A stretch of 64,000 nucleotides of DNA from Candidatus Krumholzibacteriota bacterium (GTDB lineage: Bacteria; Krumholzibacteriota; Krumholzibacteriia; Krumholzibacteriales; Krumholzibacteriaceae), in the NCBI GenBank assembly GCA_030609325.1, contig JAUWCL010000003.1:57286-121285 (forward strand), read 5' to 3'. This document shows, one piece after another, positions 46,001 to 54,105 of this stretch; position 1 is the first letter of the stretch; every line of letters starts with the position of its first letter. The position numbers and the translations under genes are program-made. Under the pieces are notes generated by a model. It did no database searches. It saw only the letters and a program-made list of their open reading frames with translations, and was not told the DNA's origin.

Positions 46001-49000
46001 GTGGGAGATCTTGTCGAGCCTCGGCAGTACACCGGCCATGGTAGCCGCCTTGGAGAGATCGAGCCTGTACATCCTCCAGCTCTTCTTACGGTTGATCCAT
46101 CCCTTCTCCGGATCCTCCCAGTAGGAAGTGACCCCCTCGAAGTCCCTCTGGACGTCGATGATCGCCGAGTCGGCGAGGTCGAGCTCGAGAGAATAGTACT
46201 CGTTGAGCTCATCGAGGCGGCCGTTCCTGTTCAGGTCCTCGCTGTCGGCCCTCGAGTTATCTATCCTCGAGTTGATCCACTTGTAGATACCCCTCCCCTC
46301 GTCAAACTTGCCCGCGCTGAAGTCGCGGTTGAACTCCTTGCTCTTGTCGTCGCCAACGAATCCTGTATCGGCCTCTATCGTCCAGTTGATGAGGTTCTCG
46401 ACGTCGAACCTGTCCTCTTCGGGCTGGTGAAAGTCCTCGTCGATCCTTCCGAAATCGATATACAGTATCCCCCGCCGGTCGTCCGGACCCACCGTATAAT
46501 CGTTCACCCATATCTCGAGGTACTGCGACGTCGAGAGATCGATCCCGCCGGCGAATCCGGTCATGATCCCCGCCCACTGGTCGACATCCGGATCGATCGC
46601 CTTGATGAACATCGAGGTCTGCCTCGAGTTCTCCCTGTCGTCGAGCCTGGGATTGAGGTCCTTCTTGCTCGTAGTCAGAAACTTCTGCTGGTCGGTGTTT
46701 GCCGGATTGTACCAGTAGAACTCCATCGTACCCGGCCAGGCGGGCAGGGTGGTCCCGGGATCGTCCGGATCGACCGGAGGGCTCGCCTCGTACCAGTGGG
46801 CGCGGACGAGGTTGATCTGGTCGCTGTCCTCGACCCCTTCCATATCGTCGACGAATGCCTCTCCCTTCGTGTTGGGATTGGGGATGCTCATCGCCACCTC
46901 GCCGGAAAGGCTCAGGTTGCTGAAAGCGTCGGTATCGACGAGCGGGAGCATGTTCGCCATCGTCGTCATCCACCCGGGGCGGAACTGGAAAGATCCGTTG
47001 ATATCGGCGGCCATGTTTCTCGTAGGCTCGTCTCCGAGCCTCGGCCTGTACTTCGGGGCTCCGACGGAGTTGTAGAGGAAGGTAGCGTTGACCCTCGAGT
47101 TCTCCGAGAGATAGAGGTTGCCGCCGATACCGAGCAGCGAGCTCTTCCCTCCACCGAAAAGAGGCTTGTGCTGGTAATCTATCGCCACCCTGGAATCGGG
47201 GGGCAGGTTGCCATAGTCCCCCTTGAGCGTCACCACCCCGCCTATGTAGTCAATGTCATAGTCCGATCCCCTCGAGAGCTTCACGCCGTCGACCATGACG
47301 ACTTCCGTACCTTCGAGGACTTCGAACGCGCTGAGGTTGAACACCCTGCTCCCGCTCGACGCCTCGATGACGATCTCGTAGTAGTGAGGGGGGCTGTTCC
47401 TGTCGAGAATCTCGTCGTATATCCTGCTGTTTCTCTTGAGGTGGACGCTGAGAGAGTCGACCACGGTCCTCAGCGAATCACTGATCCCGTAATCGGGGGG
47501 GCCTCCCTCGCCGAAGCACGCCCACAGCTCGTTCGTCGATACGTTGAACGGCTGCGGTGAAGGAAACATGATGTAGCCGTTGTAGAAGTCGATGATACCC
47601 TGCCTGACGTCGACATACCCGTCCTCGCCCCAGGCTCCAGTGGTCAGGTAGCGGTCAAGGCCGAAGATCCTCAGATAGGTCTCCTTCGAGTACTCATCGA
47701 TCTCCGGGGTACCGATGATCGTGCTTACCGATCTGATCTTCACGTCGATGATCGCATCGTCGATCCCGCTGAGGCCGAGGGAGTAGACGTTCCTGAACAT
47801 CATGTTCCAGGTAGAAGTGTACTTCGCACCGGTAATGGTCGGAGGCGCAAAATCCTCCTCTGGGGGACATATCAGCTCGGCTGTTATCGTCAGATCCGGG
47901 CCCGGTTCCGGCGGCGGATCGATCGGCGTCGCCGGATAGTTGCCGTAATCGCCCACTGTGACTACCTTTGTCCCGAGGTCGAGCCTGTACCTGACGGCCA
48001 GCGCCTTCTCCGTCCCGAGGGGCTGCCTCAGCCTGATACCGATGTATCGCGGCGTGGCCTCGCCGGTCCCGTAGTCCTGTATCAGGTCGTAATCCCGGCC
48101 CTCGTAGAGGAGACGGAACCACTGGGTGAACTTCTCTCCGTCGCTCAGGTCGCCGTCGTTGTTCGGGTCGGTCCACGCCTCGACGTAATACTTCGGGCGG
48201 GTGTTGCTGCTCCACTCTATATCCGGCCGCAGGGAGACGAAGACCTCGAGGCTGTCGCTGCCCGCACCACCGATCACCGGGTAGACCATCCCGAACCCCC
48301 ACTCGGGATCCTGGAAGTCATCGCCCGGCGTCTCGAGGTAGAAGAACTGCCTCTTGATGTACGCGTAGTCGCTGACCGCGACCTCGCTGCTCCGGCCTCC
48401 CGACGACGAGAAGGTCCCCGTGGAGGTCTCGCCCTCCTCCTTGCTCGCTATCACGGTGAGGTCGAGGGGGCCGATCTGCGCGACGGCCTTGACCCCAAAC
48501 AGGCCCTTCGCCTGACCGGAGAAGCTGATCAGCTGGGCGCCGGCGAGTGTGAGGTCGGTATCTCCCATCTCGATCAACTTGATGATCTCATCGTCGAATC
48601 CGGTGTAGTTCAGCCTGATCCTGTTCGTCGAGGGCGCGCCTCCTCTCCCGCTCGAGTGATCGATAGCCACATTGATCTTCTCGCCGATCGTCCCGTGGAG
48701 GTTGACGGTGAGCTGCTGCTCCATCTCCAGATCGGGAAACTTCTGCTGCTGCGGCATTCCCTCTGTCCGCGGACAATTCGCGCACCAGCGCGAGGTGCCG
48801 CCGATTGTGATCTTCTCCTTTCCCGACACGGTCAGTCTCGTCTCCTCGCCGCGCCCGAAGACCGCCTCGAGCTGCTTGGGAAGGGAGATCGGAATGTTGA
48901 TGTCGATCAGTCCGCCCCTGCCCGCCCGGGTGGCCTTCCTCGTCGTGAGCGCGTACTTCACGTCGTCTACCCAGACCTTCCGGAAACCGCTCCGCCACAG

Positions 49001-49477
49001 GACGGTCGAGCGGGAATCGATCGACTGTATCGCTATCTCCATCCCCTCGATGTCCATAGATCTGACGGTCTGGGAGAAATAGGCGCCCGTGCGCTCCTCG
49101 GTCCTGACGAACCTCTCGTGCCCGGGGACCTGGAAGCTGTAGAGCTGACCCGAGACCGGATCGTACTCGGTATATGTCTTCCTGAACTCCTTTTCCGTCT
49201 TGAGGAATGCCGGGTATAAGAAAGCGGCACCCTCCGGGTCTCCGATGAGTATATAATCCGGAGACAGCACCCCCGTCTCGGCCCACTGATAGCGGACATC
49301 GAGCTGGCGCGACATCTCGAGAAGATCGATTTCGAGCAGGAAGACCGGATCGCGGGCCTGGGACACGGCCGGTGGAGACAGCGCGGCAAGAGAAAGCAGA
49401 AACAGCACTGCAGGAAGCGCGCCGAGCCACAGTTTCTCTCTTCGATTCTCTGCTCTGTTCGGTCCGGGCACCATCAC
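42986..49477 (-). CDS. sprA: SprA/Sov-like giant outer-membrane translocon of the type IX secretion system
   Basis: 2163 aa, similar in size to SprA and Sov (about 2400-2500). The signal peptide has a hydrophobic core near 17-33 and predicted cleavage AVS before Q40. The protein is rich in beta-strand repeats, with the family's conserved glycine/aspartate segments in the middle (for example SVRNIYSL-like MFRNVYSLGLSGIDDAII and VDDMEGVEDSDQINL) and a C-terminal barrel ending in Phe (ASAEFKF), a BAM recognition signal. SprA forms the very large 36-strand barrel through which T9SS cargo leaves. The start is GTG or the adjacent ATG at 49474. Basis: recognised family resemblance plus length; no alignment was run. 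Confidence 0.9.
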   Translation of the reverse strand: MMVPGPNRAENRREKLWLGALPAVLFLLSLAALSPPAVSQARDPVFLLEIDLLEMSRQLDVRYQWAETGVLSPDYILIGDPEGAAFLYPAFLKTEKEFRKTYTEYDPVSGQLYSFQVPGHERFVRTEERTGAYFSQTVRSMDIEGMEIAIQSIDSRSTVLWRSGFRKVWVDDVKYALTTRKATRAGRGGLIDINIPISLPKQLEAVFGRGEETRLTVSGKEKITIGGTSRWCANCPRTEGMPQQQKFPDLEMEQQLTVNLHGTIGEKINVAIDHSSGRGGAPSTNRIRLNYTGFDDEIIKLIEMGDTDLTLAGAQLISFSGQAKGLFGVKAVAQIGPLDLTVIASKEEGETSTGTFSSSGGRSSEVAVSDYAYIKRQFFYLETPGDDFQDPEWGFGMVYPVIGGAGSDSLEVFVSLRPDIEWSSNTRPKYYVEAWTDPNNDGDLSDGEKFTQWFRLLYEGRDYDLIQDYGTGEATPRYIGIRLRQPLGTEKALAVRYRLDLGTKVVTVGDYGNYPATPIDPPPEPGPDLTITAELICPPEEDFAPPTITGAKYTSTWNMMFRNVYSLGLSGIDDAIIDVKIRSVSTIIGTPEIDEYSKETYLRIFGLDRYLTTGAWGEDGYVDVRQGIIDFYNGYIMFPSPQPFNVSTNELWACFGEGGPPDYGISDSLRTVVDSLSVHLKRNSRIYDEILDRNSPPHYYEIVIEASSGSRVFNLSAFEVLEGTEVVMVDGVKLSRGSDYDIDYIGGVVTLKGDYGNLPPDSRVAIDYQHKPLFGGGKSSLLGIGGNLYLSENSRVNATFLYNSVGAPKYRPRLGDEPTRNMAADINGSFQFRPGWMTTMANMLPLVDTDAFSNLSLSGEVAMSIPNPNTKGEAFVDDMEGVEDSDQINLVRAHWYEASPPVDPDDPGTTLPAWPGTMEFYWYNPANTDQQKFLTTSKKDLNPRLDDRENSRQTSMFIKAIDPDVDQWAGIMTGFAGGIDLSTSQYLEIWVNDYTVGPDDRRGILYIDFGRIDEDFHQPEEDRFDVENLINWTIEADTGFVGDDKSKEFNRDFSAGKFDEGRGIYKWINSRIDNSRADSEDLNRNGRLDELNEYYSLELDLADSAIIDVQRDFEGVTSYWEDPEKGWINRKKSWRMYRLDLSKAATMAGVLPRLDKISHMKIWVENIDQVQAITQTDRPAEHMVEITGIKFVGSRWEFNHIRDLADNEKPVLGDTIGGMKVNLGTINNKDNPSIYETPYPPDVEEGIENREQSLLYAVENFETGYSFKSMKRFFGQGMDFNQYREVQFFIHPDDELVSGVTDGMEFYLQIAYDSLNYYEVAVSLHEGQANRWQWINVLMSDLTNMKIDAVPGEIIEKEITDTRDPSKKYTARLRGDPTLFRVRYLFAGIRNDIGRRIDRGALWFNDVALGCVRKDIDHAERLSVSANFANILSFNASYQRTGPEFRSLKQKKGSGTTSDNLALSGKTEVSHFIPTLGFNIPVTARYSKSQSKPKYLTQSDVEIIDESVRNKQKTTRNSYTYSVSLNRRGSRNPVMKHVFDNLKAGASYSKSQIMSPTAIDTSWSYSWNTNYQIQFSKDRKLKLLKGAELRYWLTSFTVNASGSKSLKNTYSHSGDQYVKNPTGFSHGWNNEMSMSYDPLESVRINFRRSEKRNMMNYREFYGMPVGKLYDYRQNFEMQYQPRGYVWLLSQFNPRLEYTSRYGENLNPSVRKTGDPEDTRNVSNERKINIVFDFDIGGYAIDFGKWIRVLGEHEGTTAVPGSSGASLARKKEDFQKLLEDRLKPTQGGTPSGLELDKDKDAAKPPAPGQQPAGQDTGDRKEKKGAFSDLMVRKPRSGVYGLEQPKPEEEKIAEADTVAKKRGDSWRLVKMTMRFIGKIEPIKSSIRIDDRSSYQRLYERADWMYRFGFDRGSGAIGSSCDKADCAPENEPYRASKRITLDLRSGLDLTSSLSADIRFNMAKRAEEADSRLTKTEDMTWPDIALNWKGLENWGPLKGLVRSSSFTVNFIRKTSKSLNADRQDYALSPNWSLTWKNTLSTNLSFSYSRQTKIEKKQEIWDQSWSTNLELRYDIKGSKGIGLSIPGLRGKKIKFESSLTTVLNLGYTSTESYNLPASTVITVAPRFAYTFSRNISGNLTASYKRMAGGRFGYINHEVGLHASAEFKF

Positions 49478-49819
49478 CTACCATCCGGGCAAGCGGTCAG
49501 AATAGGCTGTCATCCGCAAGCGGATATGTGATAAATTACCGGGTGATGAAAATCGCCGTCGGTCCGGCTGCCTGCCGGCTCGAAGCGGAAGCGGCGATGT
49601 CCCTCAACGGGGACAGAATACACCTGTCCTGTCCACTATAGGGTACAGGCACAAAACCCCCTTGAGGCCTCTTTCATCAAGCGGCCAGGGGGAGCGGACA
49701 GGCCGGATATCCGTTATTTCATCACTCCCGGCCGGCGCCGCCGGAACGATTGATGCATCCGACCGAAAGGTACGATCCGCGGCGCGCCGGAAGGTCTAGC
49801 AACAAATCAAGTTATTGCC
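49478..49819. other. 342-bp divergent spacer between sprA and lptF
   Basis: No credible gene. It contains several palindromes: ATCCGC-AA-GCGGAT at 49512-49525, GGACAG-N7-CTGTCC near 49611, CCTGT-N12-ACAGG near 49628-49649, and CGGATATCCG near 49704. The lptF ribosome-binding site is weak. Promoters for both genes should lie here, but no clear -35/-10 pair could be assigned. Confidence 0.5.
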
Positions 49820-51220
49820 ATGTTTACACTTGATCGATACATACTGAGGAGTCACATAGCTCCCTATCTCTTTAGCCTCATCATAATCACATTCATATTC
49901 ATCATGGATTTCATCATCAGATATCTAGATATGTTCATAGACAAAGGCGTCGGTTTCTTCGTCGTTCTCGAGTTCTTCATCCTCAGCCTCGGCCATATGT
50001 TCGCATTAATCATTCCAATGTCCGTGATGCCCGCGACGCTCATGGCTTTCGGCCAGTTCGCCTCCGAAAACGAGGTCACGGCGATGAAGTCGACGGGCAT
50101 CTCGCTCTACAGGATGATCACGCCGATTGTCATCGCCTCTCTCTTCCTCGGCGCCGGCCTCGTCTACTATCAGAACAACATCCTTCCCGAGAGCAACCAC
50201 CGCCTGATGTCGCTGATGCTCGATATCGGAAAGATGAAGCCGACACTGGAGATCAAGGAGAACATCTTCAGCACCGCCATCGACGGATACACGATCCTCG
50301 TCAGGGAGAAAGACGACAAGACAGGCAGGATCGAGGACATCCAGATCTTCCGCACGAAGAAGGGCACCGTGCCCGTGACGATCGTCGCCGACCGGGGGAA
50401 GATGTCGTTCATCGAGTCGGAGAACGTCCTGAGGTTCGAACTCAAGGACGGCGAGATCCATGAGATGCCCGACCCCTCCAACATCTCTACCTATCGGAAG
50501 ACCCTCTTCAGCAACTTCACTATCAATATAAGGGATACAGAGCGGGGACTCGAGCGCTCCCGGCGCTCGTACCGCGGCGACCGCGAGATGAGCTCGCGGA
50601 TGATGCGCGAGAAGGTCGCCAAGCTCGAGAAGGAGATCGACAACTACAGCCGTGACATGCACATCAGCGCCGAGAAGGAGATGGTCGGCACCCTCTCGAA
50701 AGCAATGGCCTTCGACGCCCTCGAAGTCAAGGACATGGATAGGCCGGAGACGCCCACATCCCGTGCCGACAAGCGCGCGCAGCAGAATGCCAAGAATCCC
50801 GCCGAGCAGCAGATGTACGCGCTGGAGACGATCCTCCGGCGGATCACCGGCCTCGAGAGCCAGATATCGAGATACGAGGTCGAGATCCACAAGAAATACT
50901 CGATACCGTTCAGCTGCATCATATTCGTCCTGCTCGGCGCCCCCATGGCTATCAGGTCGGGGAAGAAAGGGATGACGATTTCGATCGCCTTCTCGATCCT
51001 GTTCTTCCTGGTCTACTACGTCTTCCTTATCACGGGCGAGAAGCTTGCCGACAGGAGACTGCTCGAGCCGTGGCTCGCCATGTGGCTCCCGAACATCATC
51101 CTGTTCGCCGCCGCAGGACTGCTCATCTGGAGCACGGTCCGCGAGGCGCAAACGATAAACTGGGACCGCCTCAACCTCTTAAAACGTTGGCGGCAGAGGG
51201 GAACTGCGGGTATATTGTAA
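49820..51220 (+). CDS. lptF: Lipopolysaccharide export permease, LptF-like (YjgP/YjgQ family)
   Basis: Inner-membrane subunit that extracts LPS for the Lpt bridge. 466 aa, longer than E. coli LptF (366) because of a charged insertion around residues 235-335 (ERGLERSRRSYRGDREMSSR and onwards) in the periplasmic beta-jellyroll part. Three membrane helices at the start (YLFSLIIITFIFIMDFIIRY) and three at the end, with SIPFSCIIFVLLGAPMAIRS, match the family. The partner LptG follows 46 nt downstream. Presence of Lpt genes implies an outer membrane with LPS or a similar glycolipid. Confidence 0.92.
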   Translation: MFTLDRYILRSHIAPYLFSLIIITFIFIMDFIIRYLDMFIDKGVGFFVVLEFFILSLGHMFALIIPMSVMPATLMAFGQFASENEVTAMKSTGISLYRMITPIVIASLFLGAGLVYYQNNILPESNHRLMSLMLDIGKMKPTLEIKENIFSTAIDGYTILVREKDDKTGRIEDIQIFRTKKGTVPVTIVADRGKMSFIESENVLRFELKDGEIHEMPDPSNISTYRKTLFSNFTINIRDTERGLERSRRSYRGDREMSSRMMREKVAKLEKEIDNYSRDMHISAEKEMVGTLSKAMAFDALEVKDMDRPETPTSRADKRAQQNAKNPAEQQMYALETILRRITGLESQISRYEVEIHKKYSIPFSCIIFVLLGAPMAIRSGKKGMTISIAFSILFFLVYYVFLITGEKLADRRLLEPWLAMWLPNIILFAAAGLLIWSTVREAQTINWDRLNLLKRWRQRGTAGIL

Positions 51221-51266
51221 CCCGACAGCCGGGAACCTCGACGTTATCCAGGGGAAATTACCAGCC

Positions 51267-52346
51267 GTGAGGATCCACGACCGCTACATACTCGGAGGTT
51301 TCTGGAGAAACCTGCTCCTCGGCGTTCTCGCCTTCACGGTGATATATGTCACAGTCGATCTCAGCGAGGAGACCGACAACTTTTACGACAACAATGCGGC
51401 CGCCAGGGAGATCGCGTCATACTATTTCTACCAGCTTCCCTGGATACTCCTCCTGACGATGCCTATCTCGGTCCTCCTCTCGGCCGTGTTCACGCTGGGA
51501 AGGCTGTCCCGGGAAAACGAGCTCACGGCCCTCGTGGCCTCGGGGATGCCGCTGACGAGGGTCGCCCGTCCGATCCTCGTATCGGCTTTCTTCATCAGCC
51601 TTGCCTCGCTCGCATTCAGCGAGTTAATAGTCCCCTTCGCCAACCGCAGGGCCGAGAGAATAATGTCGATCGACATCGAGGGAAGCAGGAAACAGGACAG
51701 CTTCAAGTACCGGAAAAACCTCCATTACCAGGGCGAGGGGAACAGGACATGGTACGCCGAGAGGTACGATATAAAGCTCAGCGTGCTGATGAACGTCTCC
51801 CTTCACGAGCACAAGGGCTCGAGGCTCATCAGGCGCGTCGACGCGAAGAAGGCATTCTGGGACGGCTCGAAATGGGTCTTCATGGATGGAGCGATCAGGG
51901 ATTTCCATGAAGCGGGCGAGACGGTGACGACCTTTCAGAGGATGGAGATGCCCCACCTGCCCGAAAAACCCGAAGACATCGCCAAGGAGGAGATCGACCC
52001 GGAGGAGATGAGCTTCTTCGAGCTGAGGAACCACATCGACAAGATCAGGCGCGGCGGCGGATCGATCAACAAGTACCTCGTCGACCTGTACTTCAAGTTC
52101 AGCTTCCCGTTCACGAGCCTGATCTTCGCGATCATCGGCACGGCCCTGTCATCGGCCAAGAGAAAGCCGTCGATGGCCACTGGATTCGGTCTGACACTGC
52201 TGATAAGCTTCATATATTATGGGGTCCTCCGCATCGGCCAGTCGCTCGGGCACAGCGGTGTGCTCCACCCGCTGCTCGGTGCCTGGATAGGCAACTTCAT
52301 CTTCATCGCCGTCGGGGCGATCCTCCTGTACAGGGCGAACAAATAG
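51267..52346 (+). CDS. lptG: Lipopolysaccharide export permease, LptG-like (YjgP/YjgQ family)
   Basis: 359 aa with the usual 3+3 helix layout around a periplasmic jellyroll. Start is a GTG at 51267. Family segments are RIHDRYILGGFWRNLLLGVL, RLSRENELTALVASGMPLTR and the late DLYFKFSFPFTSLIFAIIGT. Works with LptF, LptB and LptC to push LPS outward. Co-directional with lptF and the GWxTD genes. Confidence 0.93.
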   Translation: MRIHDRYILGGFWRNLLLGVLAFTVIYVTVDLSEETDNFYDNNAAAREIASYYFYQLPWILLLTMPISVLLSAVFTLGRLSRENELTALVASGMPLTRVARPILVSAFFISLASLAFSELIVPFANRRAERIMSIDIEGSRKQDSFKYRKNLHYQGEGNRTWYAERYDIKLSVLMNVSLHEHKGSRLIRRVDAKKAFWDGSKWVFMDGAIRDFHEAGETVTTFQRMEMPHLPEKPEDIAKEEIDPEEMSFFELRNHIDKIRRGGGSINKYLVDLYFKFSFPFTSLIFAIIGTALSSAKRKPSMATGFGLTLLISFIYYGVLRIGQSLGHSGVLHPLLGAWIGNFIFIAVGAILLYRANK

Positions 52347-52389
52347 GCGGCGGGGCATTGTATCAGTTATATTACACATAACGACCCCT

Positions 52390-52408
52390 TCCCGCCCGGG
52401 AGGCGGGA
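52390..52408 (+). promoter_or_regulatory. Hairpin just before the first GWxTD gene
   Basis: Inverted repeat TCCCGCC (52390-52396) / GGCGGGA (52402-52408) with a 5-nt loop. Its 3' arm contains GGGAG, the likely ribosome-binding site of the gene starting at 52420, so folding could mask translation. No U-run follows, so it is not a normal terminator. Confidence 0.4.
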
Positions 52409-52419
52409 GAAAGAACGAT

Positions 52420-54030
52420 ATGACCCGCAGAACCGTCATGACAGTCCTTACGATCATCCTGGCCGTGCACTGCGCGGGTGCGGCGCTGCGCGCAGAGGAC
52501 TTCAAAGGAGAGAACGACCTCCTCAGGAAGATCGAGCCGGAGGAGAGGCTCACCTATTTCGGCCTCCGGTACTCGCTGAACAACTACGAGAAGCGCCACT
52601 ACCTCTCCACGCCCACGAGGAAGGAGCGCGACGAATGGCTCGAACGCTACTGGGCAATGAACGATCCTACTCCGGCGACACGCGAGAATGAGCGCAGGAT
52701 AGAGCAAGATCTGCGCGTCAGGATCGCCCGCAGCAAGTTCGGCATGAAAAAGGCGCCGGGCTGGGACAAGAGGGGAGAGTGTCTGATCAGGTGGGGCTGG
52801 CCGGGCATCCGGTCGAGCTTCCCGGCAAACATCGGTTTCTACAGGATGCTCCCTCCCGGCGAGATGTGGTACTATTACAGACTCGACATGACGATCCTCT
52901 TCCACGACTTCAACCTCAACGGCATTCATATATTCGCGATCGAGCCGCAGGTGATGTCGGCCCGTGAGACGCTCGACAAGATGAGGGCCGTCGCCGAATA
53001 CTCGAAACTGATGCCCGTAGAGGAGACGCAGTTCAACCAGGGCTCCGCACTGATGGCGCTGAAGAACTTCAACCCCGACAATATCAATTACATCGCATCC
53101 CCCGACGTCAGGGCGCAGCTGGCGACGACGACCTTCGAAAACGTCGTAAGGCAGGACCAGCTCCGTAAATCGAAGAACAACTTCTTCAAATACCTCGAGG
53201 AGAAGCCGACGATATACTCGTTCGAGATGGACGAGGACCTCCTCCCCATCGCCTTCGACGTCACATCTTTCAGCGGCGGCGACGGAAAGATCCGAACAGA
53301 GGTCAACTTCGAGGTACCGACGAGGGAGCTGCGCTTCGAACGCAGGGACGGCATACTGAGGGCCGAGGTAGGGCTCAGCGTACTCGTCCGCGACATCGAC
53401 ATGAAGGAGATCGCCGCCGCCTCGGAATTCACCGGCGCCTCGCAGGAAGGCGGACAGATCTTCGAGGGTCCGGCCTACATCCCCGGGCAGGTTGCCGTCA
53501 CCCTGGAGCCCGGTTATTACCGGATCGGCATCGAGATCCGCGACCTGAAGTCGGGAAGGATGGGCGTCTACCGGACAAACGTCGAGCTCCCTCCCCTGCA
53601 TGAGGGGCTGGCGCTCAGCGACATCCTGTTCGCCAGCACCATCACGCAGGTAGACGAGACGGTCAGATATCAGAAGGGGAACCTGCAGGTCGTCCCGCAC
53701 CCCCTCCACGCGTACAGGATCCCCTACCCCCTGATCTTCTATTTCGAGATCTACGGCCTTGATACGGACAGCGAGGACATGGCCCTCTACTCGGTCGAAT
53801 ACCGGGTCGTCCCCGTCACGAAGAAAAAAAAGGGCCTGACCCTCAAAGACATCCCTACCGCCGTCGAATCGAGGTTCGAGATGAGCGGGTTCGGGCCGTC
53901 GCAGCCACAGCGCCTCGAGATCGCGACGGACAACCTCTGGGAAGGCTCTTTCCGGCTGATCGTCACCGTGATGGACCGCCGGACGAGGGAATCGGTTGAA
54001 AAGATAGCCAACTTCTCTATACTTGAATAG
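52420..54030 (+). CDS. GWxTD-domain exported protein (first paralogue)
   Basis: 536 aa. A signal peptide precedes RAEDFKGEND. Residues ~45-140 match the GWxTD domain: RYWAMNDPTPATRENERRIE, then APGWDKRGECLIRWGWPG, although the GWxTD core reads GWDKRGE here. The rest is a beta-rich region of unknown function, with repeats like VALTLEPGYYRIGIEIRDL. The end (VMDRRTRESVEKIANFSILE) is nearly the same as in the downstream paralogue. GWxTD proteins are common in FCB-type phyla but no function is known. It lies 73 nt after lptG. Confidence 0.86.
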   Translation: MTRRTVMTVLTIILAVHCAGAALRAEDFKGENDLLRKIEPEERLTYFGLRYSLNNYEKRHYLSTPTRKERDEWLERYWAMNDPTPATRENERRIEQDLRVRIARSKFGMKKAPGWDKRGECLIRWGWPGIRSSFPANIGFYRMLPPGEMWYYYRLDMTILFHDFNLNGIHIFAIEPQVMSARETLDKMRAVAEYSKLMPVEETQFNQGSALMALKNFNPDNINYIASPDVRAQLATTTFENVVRQDQLRKSKNNFFKYLEEKPTIYSFEMDEDLLPIAFDVTSFSGGDGKIRTEVNFEVPTRELRFERRDGILRAEVGLSVLVRDIDMKEIAAASEFTGASQEGGQIFEGPAYIPGQVAVTLEPGYYRIGIEIRDLKSGRMGVYRTNVELPPLHEGLALSDILFASTITQVDETVRYQKGNLQVVPHPLHAYRIPYPLIFYFEIYGLDTDSEDMALYSVEYRVVPVTKKKKGLTLKDIPTAVESRFEMSGFGPSQPQRLEIATDNLWEGSFRLIVTVMDRRTRESVEKIANFSILE

Positions 54031-54105
54031 GGACCCCGTCTCCCCGGTACAGTCATGATCCTCGCCCCGGAGACAAAGGATCAGGCTTCTCAGGAAGGGT
54101 CCGGC

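Noticed and set aside
45065..47560. 831-codon plus-strand open frame opposite sprA
   Set aside because: Antisense shadow of sprA with low-complexity Arg/Leu/Asp/Val content and no ribosome-binding site.
49372..49641. 89-codon plus-strand frame in the sprA-lptF spacer
   Set aside because: It starts inside sprA antisense, has no ribosome-binding site and no protein-like pattern.
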